Of a stretch of 12,453 nt of DNA, positions 1-6,854 are shown piece by piece. The position numbers were made by a program, and so were the translations under genes. Source of the DNA: an uncultured Bacillota bacterium (GTDB lineage: Bacteria; Bacillota_I; Bacilli_A; Erysipelotrichales; Erysipelotrichaceae); contig CAMOMM010000007.1 of assembly GCA_946619805.1 (NCBI GenBank), positions 1-12,453 on the forward strand. Direction: 5' to 3'. Position 1 is the first letter of the stretch. Each line of letters starts with the position of its first letter. The notes under the pieces were generated by a model that saw only the letters and a program-made list of their open reading frames with translations, had not been told where the DNA came from and did no database searches.

Positions 1-1840
1 TCTTCTGCAGAGAAACATTGCGGATGATCTCACCGACTGTTCTTTTACCATCAATGGCATTGATCAGAGCATCCTGAATACGCATTACCGCAAACGGATT
101 ATTACCAATATTCTTCATGAACTCTTCCAGAACCCTGCCATATCCCAGGGCAGCATAATCGCTTAACTGCTGAATAGGCCCAATGAAATTACGCTTATAT
201 ACCTTGATAAGACTGTCATCAGCAGGATATTCATCCTTAAGACCATAAACTCTGATCCACTGGTCAAACATGGCGGCAACATGAGCTTTTTCACTGCTGA
301 CATCATAACCCGGAACCAGTTTTACAGCACTCTCACAACAGGATACAAAGTAGTCCTTAAGCTGATACATGGCAGAACCGAACATTACCTTATCGATTTT
401 CCCGTTAAGATACTCTGTATACAGACGGTTCTTTTCCATAATCATGTTCTCTTCCAGTTTGGCAAACAGATAAGGAACATCTTCTGCCTTCATATTAGCC
501 AGATTATAGGCAAAGTTTATCGCTGTCAGACAGGAATACTTCAGTACTGCCGGATCAATGACATCCAGAGTATCCGTAGCAGTATGATAGTTGAGGTCAG
601 GCCACTGTCCCAGCATGCAGCAAGGAATGTTGATGGTAGGATCACAGTATACCGTATGGTCAGAACCTCCTGAATGAGGTTCTGCTCTGTGATTGGTCAG
701 GGCAACCGGATCATCAGATAATGAGAATGCCTCCCTGCCGGCAAAGTCCATGGCAATCATGCACAGTTCATTGTTAAGAGCCGGGGTAGACAGCGGAGTC
801 TTGGTCAGAGTGATAGGGCCATAGAATCTGGTCTGCTTGCCGCCAACCATGTCGAGGTTCATTGCACCAAGTCCCTTTTCATAGTCAGTATGGTCGCTGA
901 GATATGCAAATGTACCGGTAAACTCAGGAATAAGAGTCAGCTTAATGGTATGCTGAGGCTGTTCTATCTTTCCTTCTTTTATAAGTCGGTTAATGACATT
1001 CATGGCTTCCAATGTGGCTGAAACACCCGAAGCATTGTCATTGCATGAACTTCTCGGATGGCATAAATGAGCTGACAGATATACTGTCTTATCATCCCTG
1101 CCTTCAATGGTAACTTCCACTACCTCAATATGACCATTGTACAATGCTGAGTCAATGTATGGCTTAACCTGCAGGTAGCCTCCGTCTTTTGCCATTTTTT
1201 CACGGCACATCTCAGCCAGCTTATCACCCATTCTCGGTGACAGTACAAAGCCTCTGCCTTCAGGTTCCCCTTCGGTATGAACCGGCCAGTATGAACTGTA
1301 AGTCAGTGAATCATAGAGTTCGGCACGGGTTCTGTTCTTGGTTTCCATGATGAAATCTGTAACAATGCCCAGAGCTCCCTTTTCATAGATCCAGCCTGAT
1401 GCTCTGACCGAGCCTCTGAAGAAGGCAAACTTACCGGTCAGATCAAGACCATCATAAGCAGAAGGATCATTGCCCTTATCCAGCAGGACAAGATCAACAG
1501 GGTCATTTCTCCTGTCAATCGGATAACTCTTCTGAATTACGGAAATGGCTTCAGCTGAATAGTCCGCCAGACGCATCTCAGGATCTACCAGATCCAGGGT
1601 AGCCTGCTTAATTGACCATTCCTTGAACATCTTGCTCTGAAGATACCAGACATCCGGATCAGCTTCATATGAAAGTAACTTGGCATTAAGACCATATTTC
1701 TCACAGATCTTCATTACATGTTCAGCTGCTTCCCTGTACATCGGAGAAGCCTGAATTCTATGGAAATTGGATACTTCCTTCACGACATTAAGCAGTCTTT
1801 TTTCTGATACTGCTTCCCTGAAAATCAAAGGTTCCTGCAT
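1..1840 (-). CDS. M28-type (DUF4910-like) zinc aminopeptidase, 3' end outside window
   Basis: I read this frame directly: 613 complete codons from ATG at 1840 with no stop, running off the left edge. GAGGAGG lies just upstream of the ATG and fixes the start. It is probably a metal-dependent exopeptidase. M28-like metal and catalytic residues appear in order: H258 in HLCHP, D268 in NDNASG, E306 in IPEFTGT, D330 in NLDMVGG and H395 in GGSDHTVY. Before them, residues about 110-165 (around LTGKFAFFRG) resemble a protease-associated (PA) domain, as in DUF4910-type proteins. After the catalytic part, residues about 540-613 form a helical tail with a DGKRTVGEI motif (D597), as in small winged-helix domains. 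No signal peptide or membrane segment is seen, so it is probably cytoplasmic. It has its own promoter candidate and lies behind a terminator, so it is not part of the upstream operon. The peptidase class is fairly secure; the substrate is unknown. Confidence 0.88.
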   Translation of the reverse strand, partial: MQEPLIFREAVSEKRLLNVVKEVSNFHRIQASPMYREAAEHVMKICEKYGLNAKLLSYEADPDVWYLQSKMFKEWSIKQATLDLVDPEMRLADYSAEAISVIQKSYPIDRRNDPVDLVLLDKGNDPSAYDGLDLTGKFAFFRGSVRASGWIYEKGALGIVTDFIMETKNRTRAELYDSLTYSSYWPVHTEGEPEGRGFVLSPRMGDKLAEMCREKMAKDGGYLQVKPYIDSALYNGHIEVVEVTIEGRDDKTVYLSAHLCHPRSSCNDNASGVSATLEAMNVINRLIKEGKIEQPQHTIKLTLIPEFTGTFAYLSDHTDYEKGLGAMNLDMVGGKQTRFYGPITLTKTPLSTPALNNELCMIAMDFAGREAFSLSDDPVALTNHRAEPHSGGSDHTVYCDPTINIPCCMLGQWPDLNYHTATDTLDVIDPAVLKYSCLTAINFAYNLANMKAEDVPYLFAKLEENMIMEKNRLYTEYLNGKIDKVMFGSAMYQLKDYFVSCCESAVKLVPGYDVSSEKAHVAAMFDQWIRVYGLKDEYPADDSLIKVYKRNFIGPIQQLSDYAALGYGRVLEEFMKNIGNNPFAVMRIQDALINAIDGKRTVGEIIRNVSLQK

Positions 1841-1876
1841 ATTATCCTCCTCAAAAAATAAATAATAATTGGTTAT

Positions 1877-1885
1877 ATTTTAGCA
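1877..1885 (-). promoter_or_regulatory. Extended -10 promoter candidate for the M28-type peptidase gene
   Basis: On the minus strand TGC-TAAAAT reads as an extended -10 element (TG, one base, TATAAT-like), about 37 nt upstream of the ATG at 1840. No good -35 lies 17 bp further upstream, which is tolerable for extended -10 promoters. The terminator immediately upstream (1967-1998) makes an independent promoter necessary here. Confidence 0.4.
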
Positions 1886-1966
1886 TCGTTGTCATTATCA
1901 CCACACAGAATTGACCGGAAAGATTGAAACTGCTGCAAAACATACAACCGCGAAACAGCCCATAAG

Positions 1967-1998
1967 AAAAACGCCTGTATTTCAACAGACGCTTTTTT
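1967..1998 (-). terminator. Rho-independent terminator of the GntR/ABC operon
   Basis: On the minus strand the arms GCGTCTGT and ACAGGCGT pair across a 6-nt loop, with A and T runs on either side extending the stem and giving a U-tract. Two pairs are G-U wobbles in the minus-strand RNA but would be A-C mismatches in plus-strand RNA, so the signal works mainly for leftward transcription. It begins 2 nt after the stop of the preceding gene. Confidence 0.8.
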
Positions 1999-1999
1999 C

Positions 2000-3355
2000 C
2001 TATTTCCAGTTGATTCTGGTATCATCCGGCCAGTTGATCGCACCCCGCAGATTGCAGTCATACCAGCCTGCATACAGGAGTTTTTCATTATCGTACACTC
2101 CCAGCAGAATGAAGCTCCGGTAATTATGTGTCTTTACTACGGTCAGATATTTTCCATCATAATAATACTTTGATCTCATTATACTTAAGTCAAAATTATT
2201 ATGCGATTCATCACAGGCATTATCCATTACTGTACTGTCAGTATTTATTTTTAATTCATAATTGCCGTTGCATAGCTGATACAGTTTTAAATAACTGCCT
2301 TTTTCATTTATAACCAGATAATCATCTTGCATATATATATCAGTTTTGTCACCGGCTTCACCGACAGACAGCTGCTGTAATAGATCCCCTTTATCAGAGA
2401 TAACTTTCAGCCACGTTTCGTCTTCTTTTTCAGTAACAAGAACCAACTTTCTCCCTGCTTCGTCATAACTTAAGGCTTTTACCATTTCATTTTCATCCAT
2501 TGAATAAAACAGATCTATGTTATCTGCATCAATGTCAATGCCGCTGTATTTATATACACCTTTGTAGTTATTTTGCTCCACATTGCCATAAGGGATCCTG
2601 AAAATACCATATCCCCGGCCAAATTCAACCGTGCTTCCATCTGTGCATCGATTATTTACATAGAAATATATCATATTGTCACTGCAGGTGCTCATCGTTT
2701 CAACACGATATCCGATACTGCTCCCGAATGATATTCCATGATTGATGACATCAATGCTGATGGTTTCGTTTTCAGGTATTCCGATTTTCAGGAACTCTGT
2801 AAGTTTCCTGCTGTTATATGATTCTATGGAATAAAGACCGGTATTATTGTCATTTTTATCATAGAAAACACTCTGTCCATACTTTCTGATCAGCTCTTCA
2901 TCATTAACTGAGAAAAAGCACCATAAAGGATAATACTCATAATAATCTTTAATATAGATTGTTTTTTCATATTCCTGACCATTAACACTGTCATGAGTGA
3001 TTTCTTTCATAACTGATGCTAATTCCGCATCATCCGGGCTTATGTTATCCATAAGGTTCAGAGTTACCTTATCATTGTAATGTCTATGCTCTGTTTTATT
3101 TGCAGGCTGTACCTCTGACTTACTGACAAAACCATTTTGTGTAAACCTTATATCATTTTCCCAAACAATGTTTTTATGATATCCCAGTATATCAAAATGC
3201 AATTCAAGACCATTAAGTACCGAAGAATCTCCATATATGTTCCTTTGAGAAAACTCAACATCATTTCTATGGGAGGAGATTTCGCTCAGCGCTTTATATG
3301 TTCCAAAGGAACTGATCAGCAAAACTGAAAGCAGTACAAGTAATGCTTTATTCAT
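2000..3355 (-). CDS. Unrecognised membrane-anchored or secreted protein, last gene of the GntR/ABC operon
   Basis: I do not recognise a family. It is 451 residues from the chosen ATG at 3355; an upstream ATG at 3364 (454 residues) sits almost on top of the GGGAAGG ribosome binding site, so 3355 is better placed. The N-terminus (MNKALLVLLSVLLISSFG) is a short charged start plus a hydrophobic stretch, either a signal peptide or an N-terminal anchor. There is no lipobox cysteine after it. The remainder is hydrophilic, rich in Tyr, Asp and Asn. Its C-terminal half has strand-turn units (for example RKLVLVTEKED followed by WLKVISDKGDLLQQL) that suggest a beta-propeller-like or beta-sandwich fold; this is inference only. 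The start overlaps the ATPase stop by 8 bp (ATGAATAA), implying translational coupling. The context suggests an extracytoplasmic accessory or sensor protein for the transporter. Confidence 0.8.
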   Translation of the reverse strand: MNKALLVLLSVLLISSFGTYKALSEISSHRNDVEFSQRNIYGDSSVLNGLELHFDILGYHKNIVWENDIRFTQNGFVSKSEVQPANKTEHRHYNDKVTLNLMDNISPDDAELASVMKEITHDSVNGQEYEKTIYIKDYYEYYPLWCFFSVNDEELIRKYGQSVFYDKNDNNTGLYSIESYNSRKLTEFLKIGIPENETISIDVINHGISFGSSIGYRVETMSTCSDNMIYFYVNNRCTDGSTVEFGRGYGIFRIPYGNVEQNNYKGVYKYSGIDIDADNIDLFYSMDENEMVKALSYDEAGRKLVLVTEKEDETWLKVISDKGDLLQQLSVGEAGDKTDIYMQDDYLVINEKGSYLKLYQLCNGNYELKINTDSTVMDNACDESHNNFDLSIMRSKYYYDGKYLTVVKTHNYRSFILLGVYDNEKLLYAGWYDCNLRGAINWPDDTRINWK

Positions 3356-4091
3356 CAGCATCATTCCTTCCCGTTATGCGATTTAATGCCTTACTTACAC
3401 GGTCTTCTTCATAATGGTAGTTTTCCTTAACGTAATCTGTCAGAGAAACACCTCTTTCTTCCAGTTCTTCAATATGAACATCACCAATGATTCTTCCTTC
3501 CCTGATCAGAATGGCACGGCTGATGAATCCGGCAACTTCTTCTATAAGATGGGTAGACAGAAATATCGTTTCATTCTCGCCTATTATTCCCATTAACACC
3601 TTATAAAAGTCTTCTCGATTCAGCATGTCACTTCCAGAGAAAGGTTCATCCATAAAAATGTAATCAGCTCCCTGGCTTAATGCCAGAATGACTTCAAACT
3701 GATTCTGCTGTCCATTGGAAAGTTTCTTTATCGGTTTGTCCATAGGTAGATTGAAAAACTCCATCAATCCATCAAACCTTCTGTCCATGAAAGTGTCAAA
3801 GTGCTCTTTATAAAACTCTCTGTGTTCCGCAGCATTTATTTCCGGGAAGAATGAATGCTCGCTGGTAGCAAAAGACAGTTTACCGATATTCTTTCTGTTT
3901 ATCTTTTCCCCATCAAGCAGGATTTCGCCCTTAAAAGGAATAAACCCGAATACTGACTTGATAAAGGTTGTTTTCCCTGCCCCGTTTTCTCCAAACAGGC
4001 CAATGATTTCTCCTCGATTTATTGTCACACTGACATCATCAAGGGCTTTAACATTACCATAAGATTTACTGACGTTTCTGATTTCAATCAT
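3348..4091 (-). CDS. ABC transporter ATP-binding protein, YtrB/BcrA-like
   Basis: This 247-residue nucleotide-binding subunit powers the small membrane proteins encoded just upstream. Walker A is GENGAGKT (34-41), the signature is LSNGQ (124-128), Walker B is YIFMDEP (144-150, with D148 and catalytic E149), and the H-loop is H181 in STHLIEE. The signature departs from canonical LSGGQ. The Q-loop region (about 74-84, FATSEHSFFPE) has no glutamine where one is usual, a variation also met in BcrA-type and YtrB-type ATPases. A GGAGGT site precedes the ATG, which overlaps the upstream stop in an ATGA junction (4 bp). In known YtrA-regulated operons such ATPases act in envelope-stress or antibiotic-response export, but the substrate here cannot be read from sequence. 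Confidence 0.92.
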   Translation of the reverse strand: MIEIRNVSKSYGNVKALDDVSVTINRGEIIGLFGENGAGKTTFIKSVFGFIPFKGEILLDGEKINRKNIGKLSFATSEHSFFPEINAAEHREFYKEHFDTFMDRRFDGLMEFFNLPMDKPIKKLSNGQQNQFEVILALSQGADYIFMDEPFSGSDMLNREDFYKVLMGIIGENETIFLSTHLIEEVAGFISRAILIREGRIIGDVHIEELEERGVSLTDYVKENYHYEEDRVSKALNRITGRNDADE

Positions 4092-4579
4092 ATAAATAAC
4101 CTCCAGAAGTCTATGCCGTGATATTCAGGCAGATATGTCGGTGGCGTCTGATTAAGGTACGTGGCAACAAATCCCGCTAATTCCAGCATTGAAATGATAA
4201 ACATTAGTACAAAGAGAAGAACCGGTATGGCAAAACAGCGTACATGTAATTCCCATGGCCTGCCCGTTCTTCTGATCGTATATATTGACATTGAATCCTG
4301 ATAGAACGACCTGTAATGAGCATAAACAAGACCTATGCAGACAGTCAGAAACACCGGAACTGTCCAAAAGATACCTTTCAGCAGCACATTTATATCAGGT
4401 ATTTTATTAATAACTCCACTGTAATGTCTCTCTACAGTAGCATCGATGATTTCTGCACTTAACATAGTTGAAAAGTTAGAGTTGCTTATTGTCACAAGAA
4501 TGAACATCATCAGCAGCATCAGTCCTATTTCTTCCCATATCATTTTTCTGCTTAACATAGGTGTGATTTTCTTCATCAT
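4088..4579 (-). CDS. Small membrane protein, probable ABC transporter permease subunit
   Basis: The protein has 163 residues with about three hydrophobic helices (roughly 17-33, 69-87 and 116-138). Between the first two is a loop of about 35 residues; a positively charged loop (TIRRTGRPWE) follows the second. I recognise no specific family. Its place between another membrane protein and the ATPase makes it a likely half or partner of the transmembrane domain of this ABC system. GGAGGT lies 7 nt before the ATG at 4579 and partly forms the end of the upstream gene, whose stop is only 5 nt away. It shares an ATGA overlap with the ATPase gene. It is much shorter than a classical six-helix permease, so the channel probably needs the 231-residue neighbour as well. 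Confidence 0.8.
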   Translation of the reverse strand: MMKKITPMLSRKMIWEEIGLMLLMMFILVTISNSNFSTMLSAEIIDATVERHYSGVINKIPDINVLLKGIFWTVPVFLTVCIGLVYAHYRSFYQDSMSIYTIRRTGRPWELHVRCFAIPVLLFVLMFIISMLELAGFVATYLNQTPPTYLPEYHGIDFWRLFI

Positions 4580-4584
4580 GACAA

Positions 4585-5280
4585 TTACCTCCGTTTCCCG
4601 TCATGAGTCAGCTGCAGAGCTAATACAAAACTTGCTGAAACGACTAAAACGGCGAATAAAACAACCAATATATATTCGTAGTTCCGTATTTTGTTAAGAT
4701 TTACGATAAACGGAACCAGAGCCGTCGTGCCAAAATCCCATTTATCATACCTTTGTCTGACAGCCCGACTGGCTGAACAGATACCTCCCAAAATTAACAT
4801 GACGGGAGTTATCAGCCACTGTTTGTCTGTAAACATTGGGGCTAACACCAGTAACGTACTGTTTGACATGAATTCAGCGAATACGTTTACTGCAGATTCA
4901 TATCCCAACGACATATAAAGACGGTACAAAACATAAATCAGCATAAGCTGGTACAGGTATACCGCAATCAGATTTACCGTATAGGCCAGACACTGCAGCA
5001 AAAAGGCAGATCTTTCCGATATTCTTAGCCTCTGATATGTATAGGCATATCTGGAAACTTTATTTTTCTGGAGCATGTTTCCCAATACCATGAGAATACA
5101 TCCCAAGGCAAAAATCAGGCTCACATGGCACTGATTGATAAGTTCGGAAAAACTGCTCACTTCTGCTATTCTGAGAAAATAAAGACCAAGATCAGCCACG
5201 GTCATAAACAACAGCACCAGCAGCAGCCTTTTATATGTCTCAGTAAAATACAGTTTCAGTACCGAAAGCACTTTATTCAT
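4585..5280 (-). CDS. Membrane protein, probable ABC transporter permease subunit
   Basis: The protein has 231 residues with five or six predicted membrane helices (about 19-36, 52-70, 93-119, possibly 141-150, 155-172 and 203-223) and a short, basic C-terminus (HDGKRR). The cytosolic loops QKNKVSRYAYTYQRLRISER and SRAVRQRYDKWD are strongly positive, giving an inside orientation. It resembles the ABC-2-like membrane proteins found in GntR (YtrA)/ABC operons, but I cannot assign a named family. The ATG at 5280 overlaps the repressor stop by 8 bp (ATGAATAA), with GGGAGG about 9 nt upstream inside the repressor gene. With the 163-residue protein and the ATPase it probably forms one transporter. 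Confidence 0.85.
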   Translation of the reverse strand: MNKVLSVLKLYFTETYKRLLLVLLFMTVADLGLYFLRIAEVSSFSELINQCHVSLIFALGCILMVLGNMLQKNKVSRYAYTYQRLRISERSAFLLQCLAYTVNLIAVYLYQLMLIYVLYRLYMSLGYESAVNVFAEFMSNSTLLVLAPMFTDKQWLITPVMLILGGICSASRAVRQRYDKWDFGTTALVPFIVNLNKIRNYEYILVVLFAVLVVSASFVLALQLTHDGKRR

Positions 5281-5659
5281 TGTCTGCGTCCTCCCAATAC
5301 TCTTCCAGCAGCTCGATTGCCTTCTGCTGAGAAATATTCATCTGTTTAAAATATTCCGTCATTTTCCTTATTTCCCCTTCCAGCAATTCCAGTTTGATCC
5401 TGTTAATACTTTCGTCATCAGCAATTATTACTGACCCTGACCCCTGCAGAGTTGTGATCAATCCCTCATCTTCCAGCATTTTGAAAGCTTTCTGCACCGT
5501 CATGGGATTTATGCCAAGCAACGCTGAAAGATATCTTCTTGACGGAAGAACATCACCTTTGACAATTGTACCTGCCACACATCCCCTTTTGATGTAATTC
5601 ATTATCTGCAGATAGATTGGAACTCCATCTACGGGGCGGAAACCTTCAAATGAAATCAT
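5273..5659 (-). CDS. GntR-family repressor, YtrA subfamily
   Basis: This 128-residue transcription factor has a winged helix-turn-helix at about 15-78, including LPSRRYLSALLGINPMTVQKAF and the wing LQGSGSVI, typical of GntR proteins. The C-terminal 45 residues form only a short helical, probably dimerising, segment. A large ligand-binding domain is absent, which defines the YtrA type. It is the first gene of a tightly packed operon with two membrane proteins and an ABC ATPase, the usual YtrA context. Two palindromes around its promoter suggest autorepression. An in-frame stop lies directly before the ATG, so 5659 is the earliest start. The nearest purine-rich site (GAGGGG, 5677-5682) is 17 nt away, further than usual, so translation may be weak. 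Confidence 0.93.
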   Translation of the reverse strand: MISFEGFRPVDGVPIYLQIMNYIKRGCVAGTIVKGDVLPSRRYLSALLGINPMTVQKAFKMLEDEGLITTLQGSGSVIIADDESINRIKLELLEGEIRKMTEYFKQMNISQQKAIELLEEYWEDADNE

Positions 5660-5685
5660 TTATTCTTTTTACTATTCCCCTCAAC

Positions 5686-5705
5686 TGTATTATAGGAGTA
5701 ATACA
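5686..5705. promoter_or_regulatory. GntR operator O1, covering the -10
   Basis: An inverted repeat with 7-bp perfect arms (TGTATTA at 5686-5692, TAATACA at 5699-5705) and a 6-bp centre. It contains the -10 hexamer, so a bound dimer would block RNA polymerase. The same half-site occurs in O2, and the two share a 13-bp direct repeat (TCAACTGTATTAT at 5681 and 5714). Confidence 0.8.
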
Positions 5706-5717
5706 CTATGATGTCAA
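5689..5717 (-). promoter_or_regulatory. Perfect consensus SigA promoter of the GntR/ABC operon
   Basis: On the minus strand TTGACA (5712-5717) and TATAAT (5689-5694) are both exact consensus hexamers separated by exactly 17 bp. Transcription should begin near 5682, giving a leader of about 24 nt to the ATG at 5659. Such a strong promoter makes sense only if it is held down, which fits the two flanking operator palindromes. Confidence 0.9.
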
Positions 5718-5740
5718 CTGTATTATGTGAATAATACAGT
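5717..5740. promoter_or_regulatory. GntR operator O2, abutting the -35
   Basis: A perfect palindrome with 10-bp arms (ACTGTATTAT at 5717-5726, ATAATACAGT at 5731-5740) around a 4-bp centre. It touches the outer edge of the -35 hexamer. Its centre is 33 bp from that of O1, close to three helical turns, so two repressor dimers would lie on the same face of the DNA. Confidence 0.82.
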
Positions 5741-5748
5741 ATACTCAT

Positions 5749-5778
5749 AAAAAAAAGAACCTGCATCAGTAGATTCTT
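5749..5778 (-). terminator. Rho-independent terminator of the sugar ABC/GH5 operon
   Basis: On the minus strand AAGAATCT pairs with AGGTTCTT (one G-U pair) across an 8-nt loop and is followed by a run of eight T. It starts 13 nt after the GH5 stop codon and separates this operon from the GntR operon promoter. Confidence 0.88.
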
Positions 5779-5791
5779 CCATTAACAGTTA

Positions 5792-6805
5792 TCAGTTATC
5801 TGATTTCCCTGATCTTTCCTTTATGGTATTGATTAGCCATACACCTGATTCCTTGAAATCTTCAATGGTAAAATCCTTGGTTTTAAGCGAATCTCTGTTC
5901 AGACAGGCACACGGTTCAGTTATACGGGAGAAGTTCCACATTACATAGCTGATGCCGCTTTCTTCAAGAAGATCGATCCAGAGATCACCCTGCCGGGTAT
6001 CAACCGGGAATCCCCCGCTTGAAGCGGTAACGCCGAATTCCGATACAAACAGAGGAACACCCTTTTCAACGGCTTTCTTTACTCTGTCGCGGGAATCCTG
6101 TTTATGGCTGGCTGAATAGAAGTGCAGCGCATATAGCAGGTTTTCATAATTCAGAGGATCAGAAGCCGGTGAGTCAACATCCGATGACCAGTCAGGAGTA
6201 CCGACGATGATGACTGAATCAGGGTCATTTTCTCTGATTATCGGAATGATTACATTAGCATATTCCTTTACATCATTCCAGGTACACTTGTTTGGTTCAT
6301 TGCAGATCTCATAAATAACGTTGTTATGGTCTTTAAACTTCTTTGACACCTCATCGAAGAATACCTTGGCTTCTTCAATGAACTGATTTGGATTGTTGTC
6401 TTCCAGAATGTGCCAGTCAATGATTGCATACATGTCCTGGTTTTTGCAGTATTCCACACTGTCGATGACATCCTGCATCAGTGAAGGCTTATCTCCTCCG
6501 GTACAGTAACCTGCATTGCCTACACCCCAGGTATACAGGGCTATTCTGTAAACATTGCAGCCCATGAAATGGGATATTTCCTTAAACGTGTCATCGCTGA
6601 TATACATGTGTGACAGTGCCACACCGGGATTGGATACACCTCTTAACATGACAGGCTCACCTGACTGTGAGCACAGTTTCCCGTCCTTTACCTGCAGCAT
6701 TCCCGCTGAAGAAGGACGGTCCTTGCCGTCAAATGATTTCTTTTCCGATGGTGTGCATCCCGTTATCATTAACAGGCATAGCAGTAATAGCAGTATTTTC
6801 TTCAT
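5792..6805 (-). CDS. GH5 endoglucanase-like surface lipoprotein
   Basis: This is a 337-residue glycoside hydrolase expected to cut beta-1,4-linked glucans, or related beta-glucans or mannans, by the retaining mechanism. The N-terminus has a hydrophobic signal and a lipobox (MITGC, C17), so it should be anchored on the outer face of the membrane. A catalytic domain of about 300 residues follows a short linker. It shows R55 in LRGV, H132 in DWH, the acid/base E170 in YEICNEP, H228/Y230 in LHFYS, the nucleophile E256 in FVSEFG, and W290 in MWNFS. The set fits GH5, most like subfamily 2 endoglucanases. No carbohydrate-binding module is present and the length is ordinary for one domain. It is the last gene behind the oligosaccharide transporter, so it probably feeds it. 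A hairpin lies just upstream, and the ribosome binding site (GGAAAG) is weak. Confidence 0.9.
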   Translation of the reverse strand: MKKILLLLLCLLMITGCTPSEKKSFDGKDRPSSAGMLQVKDGKLCSQSGEPVMLRGVSNPGVALSHMYISDDTFKEISHFMGCNVYRIALYTWGVGNAGYCTGGDKPSLMQDVIDSVEYCKNQDMYAIIDWHILEDNNPNQFIEEAKVFFDEVSKKFKDHNNVIYEICNEPNKCTWNDVKEYANVIIPIIRENDPDSVIIVGTPDWSSDVDSPASDPLNYENLLYALHFYSASHKQDSRDRVKKAVEKGVPLFVSEFGVTASSGGFPVDTRQGDLWIDLLEESGISYVMWNFSRITEPCACLNRDSLKTKDFTIEDFKESGVWLINTIKERSGKSDN

Positions 6806-6819
6806 GTTTTTCTTTCCAT

Positions 6820-6845
6820 AAGTGCCCCGTTAGGACAGGGCACTT
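6820..6845 (-). other. Intercistronic hairpin between the sugar ABC ATPase and GH5 genes
   Basis: On the minus strand AAGTGCCCTG pairs with CGGGGCACTT, a 10-bp stem with one G-U pair and a TCCTAA loop. What follows is TATGGAAAG rather than a T-run, so it is a poor terminator for leftward transcription. It could stabilise the 3' end of the upstream mRNA or attenuate GH5 expression. It lies about 15 nt before the GH5 start. Confidence 0.7.
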
Positions 6846-6854
6846 GTTTATCTT

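Noticed and set aside
281..673. Plus-strand open frame of 130 codons
   Set aside because: It lies wholly inside the M28-type peptidase gene on the other strand, has no good ribosome binding site or recognisable protein, and the minus-strand frame carries all the conserved motifs.
5125..5349. Plus-strand open frame of 74 codons across the repressor/membrane-protein junction
   Set aside because: It is antisense to two well-supported genes, with no promoter or ribosome binding site evident.
5681..5740. Repeats as part of a CRISPR array or mobile-element end
   Set aside because: There are only two copies, they are palindromic, and they are placed exactly around a promoter; operators explain them fully.
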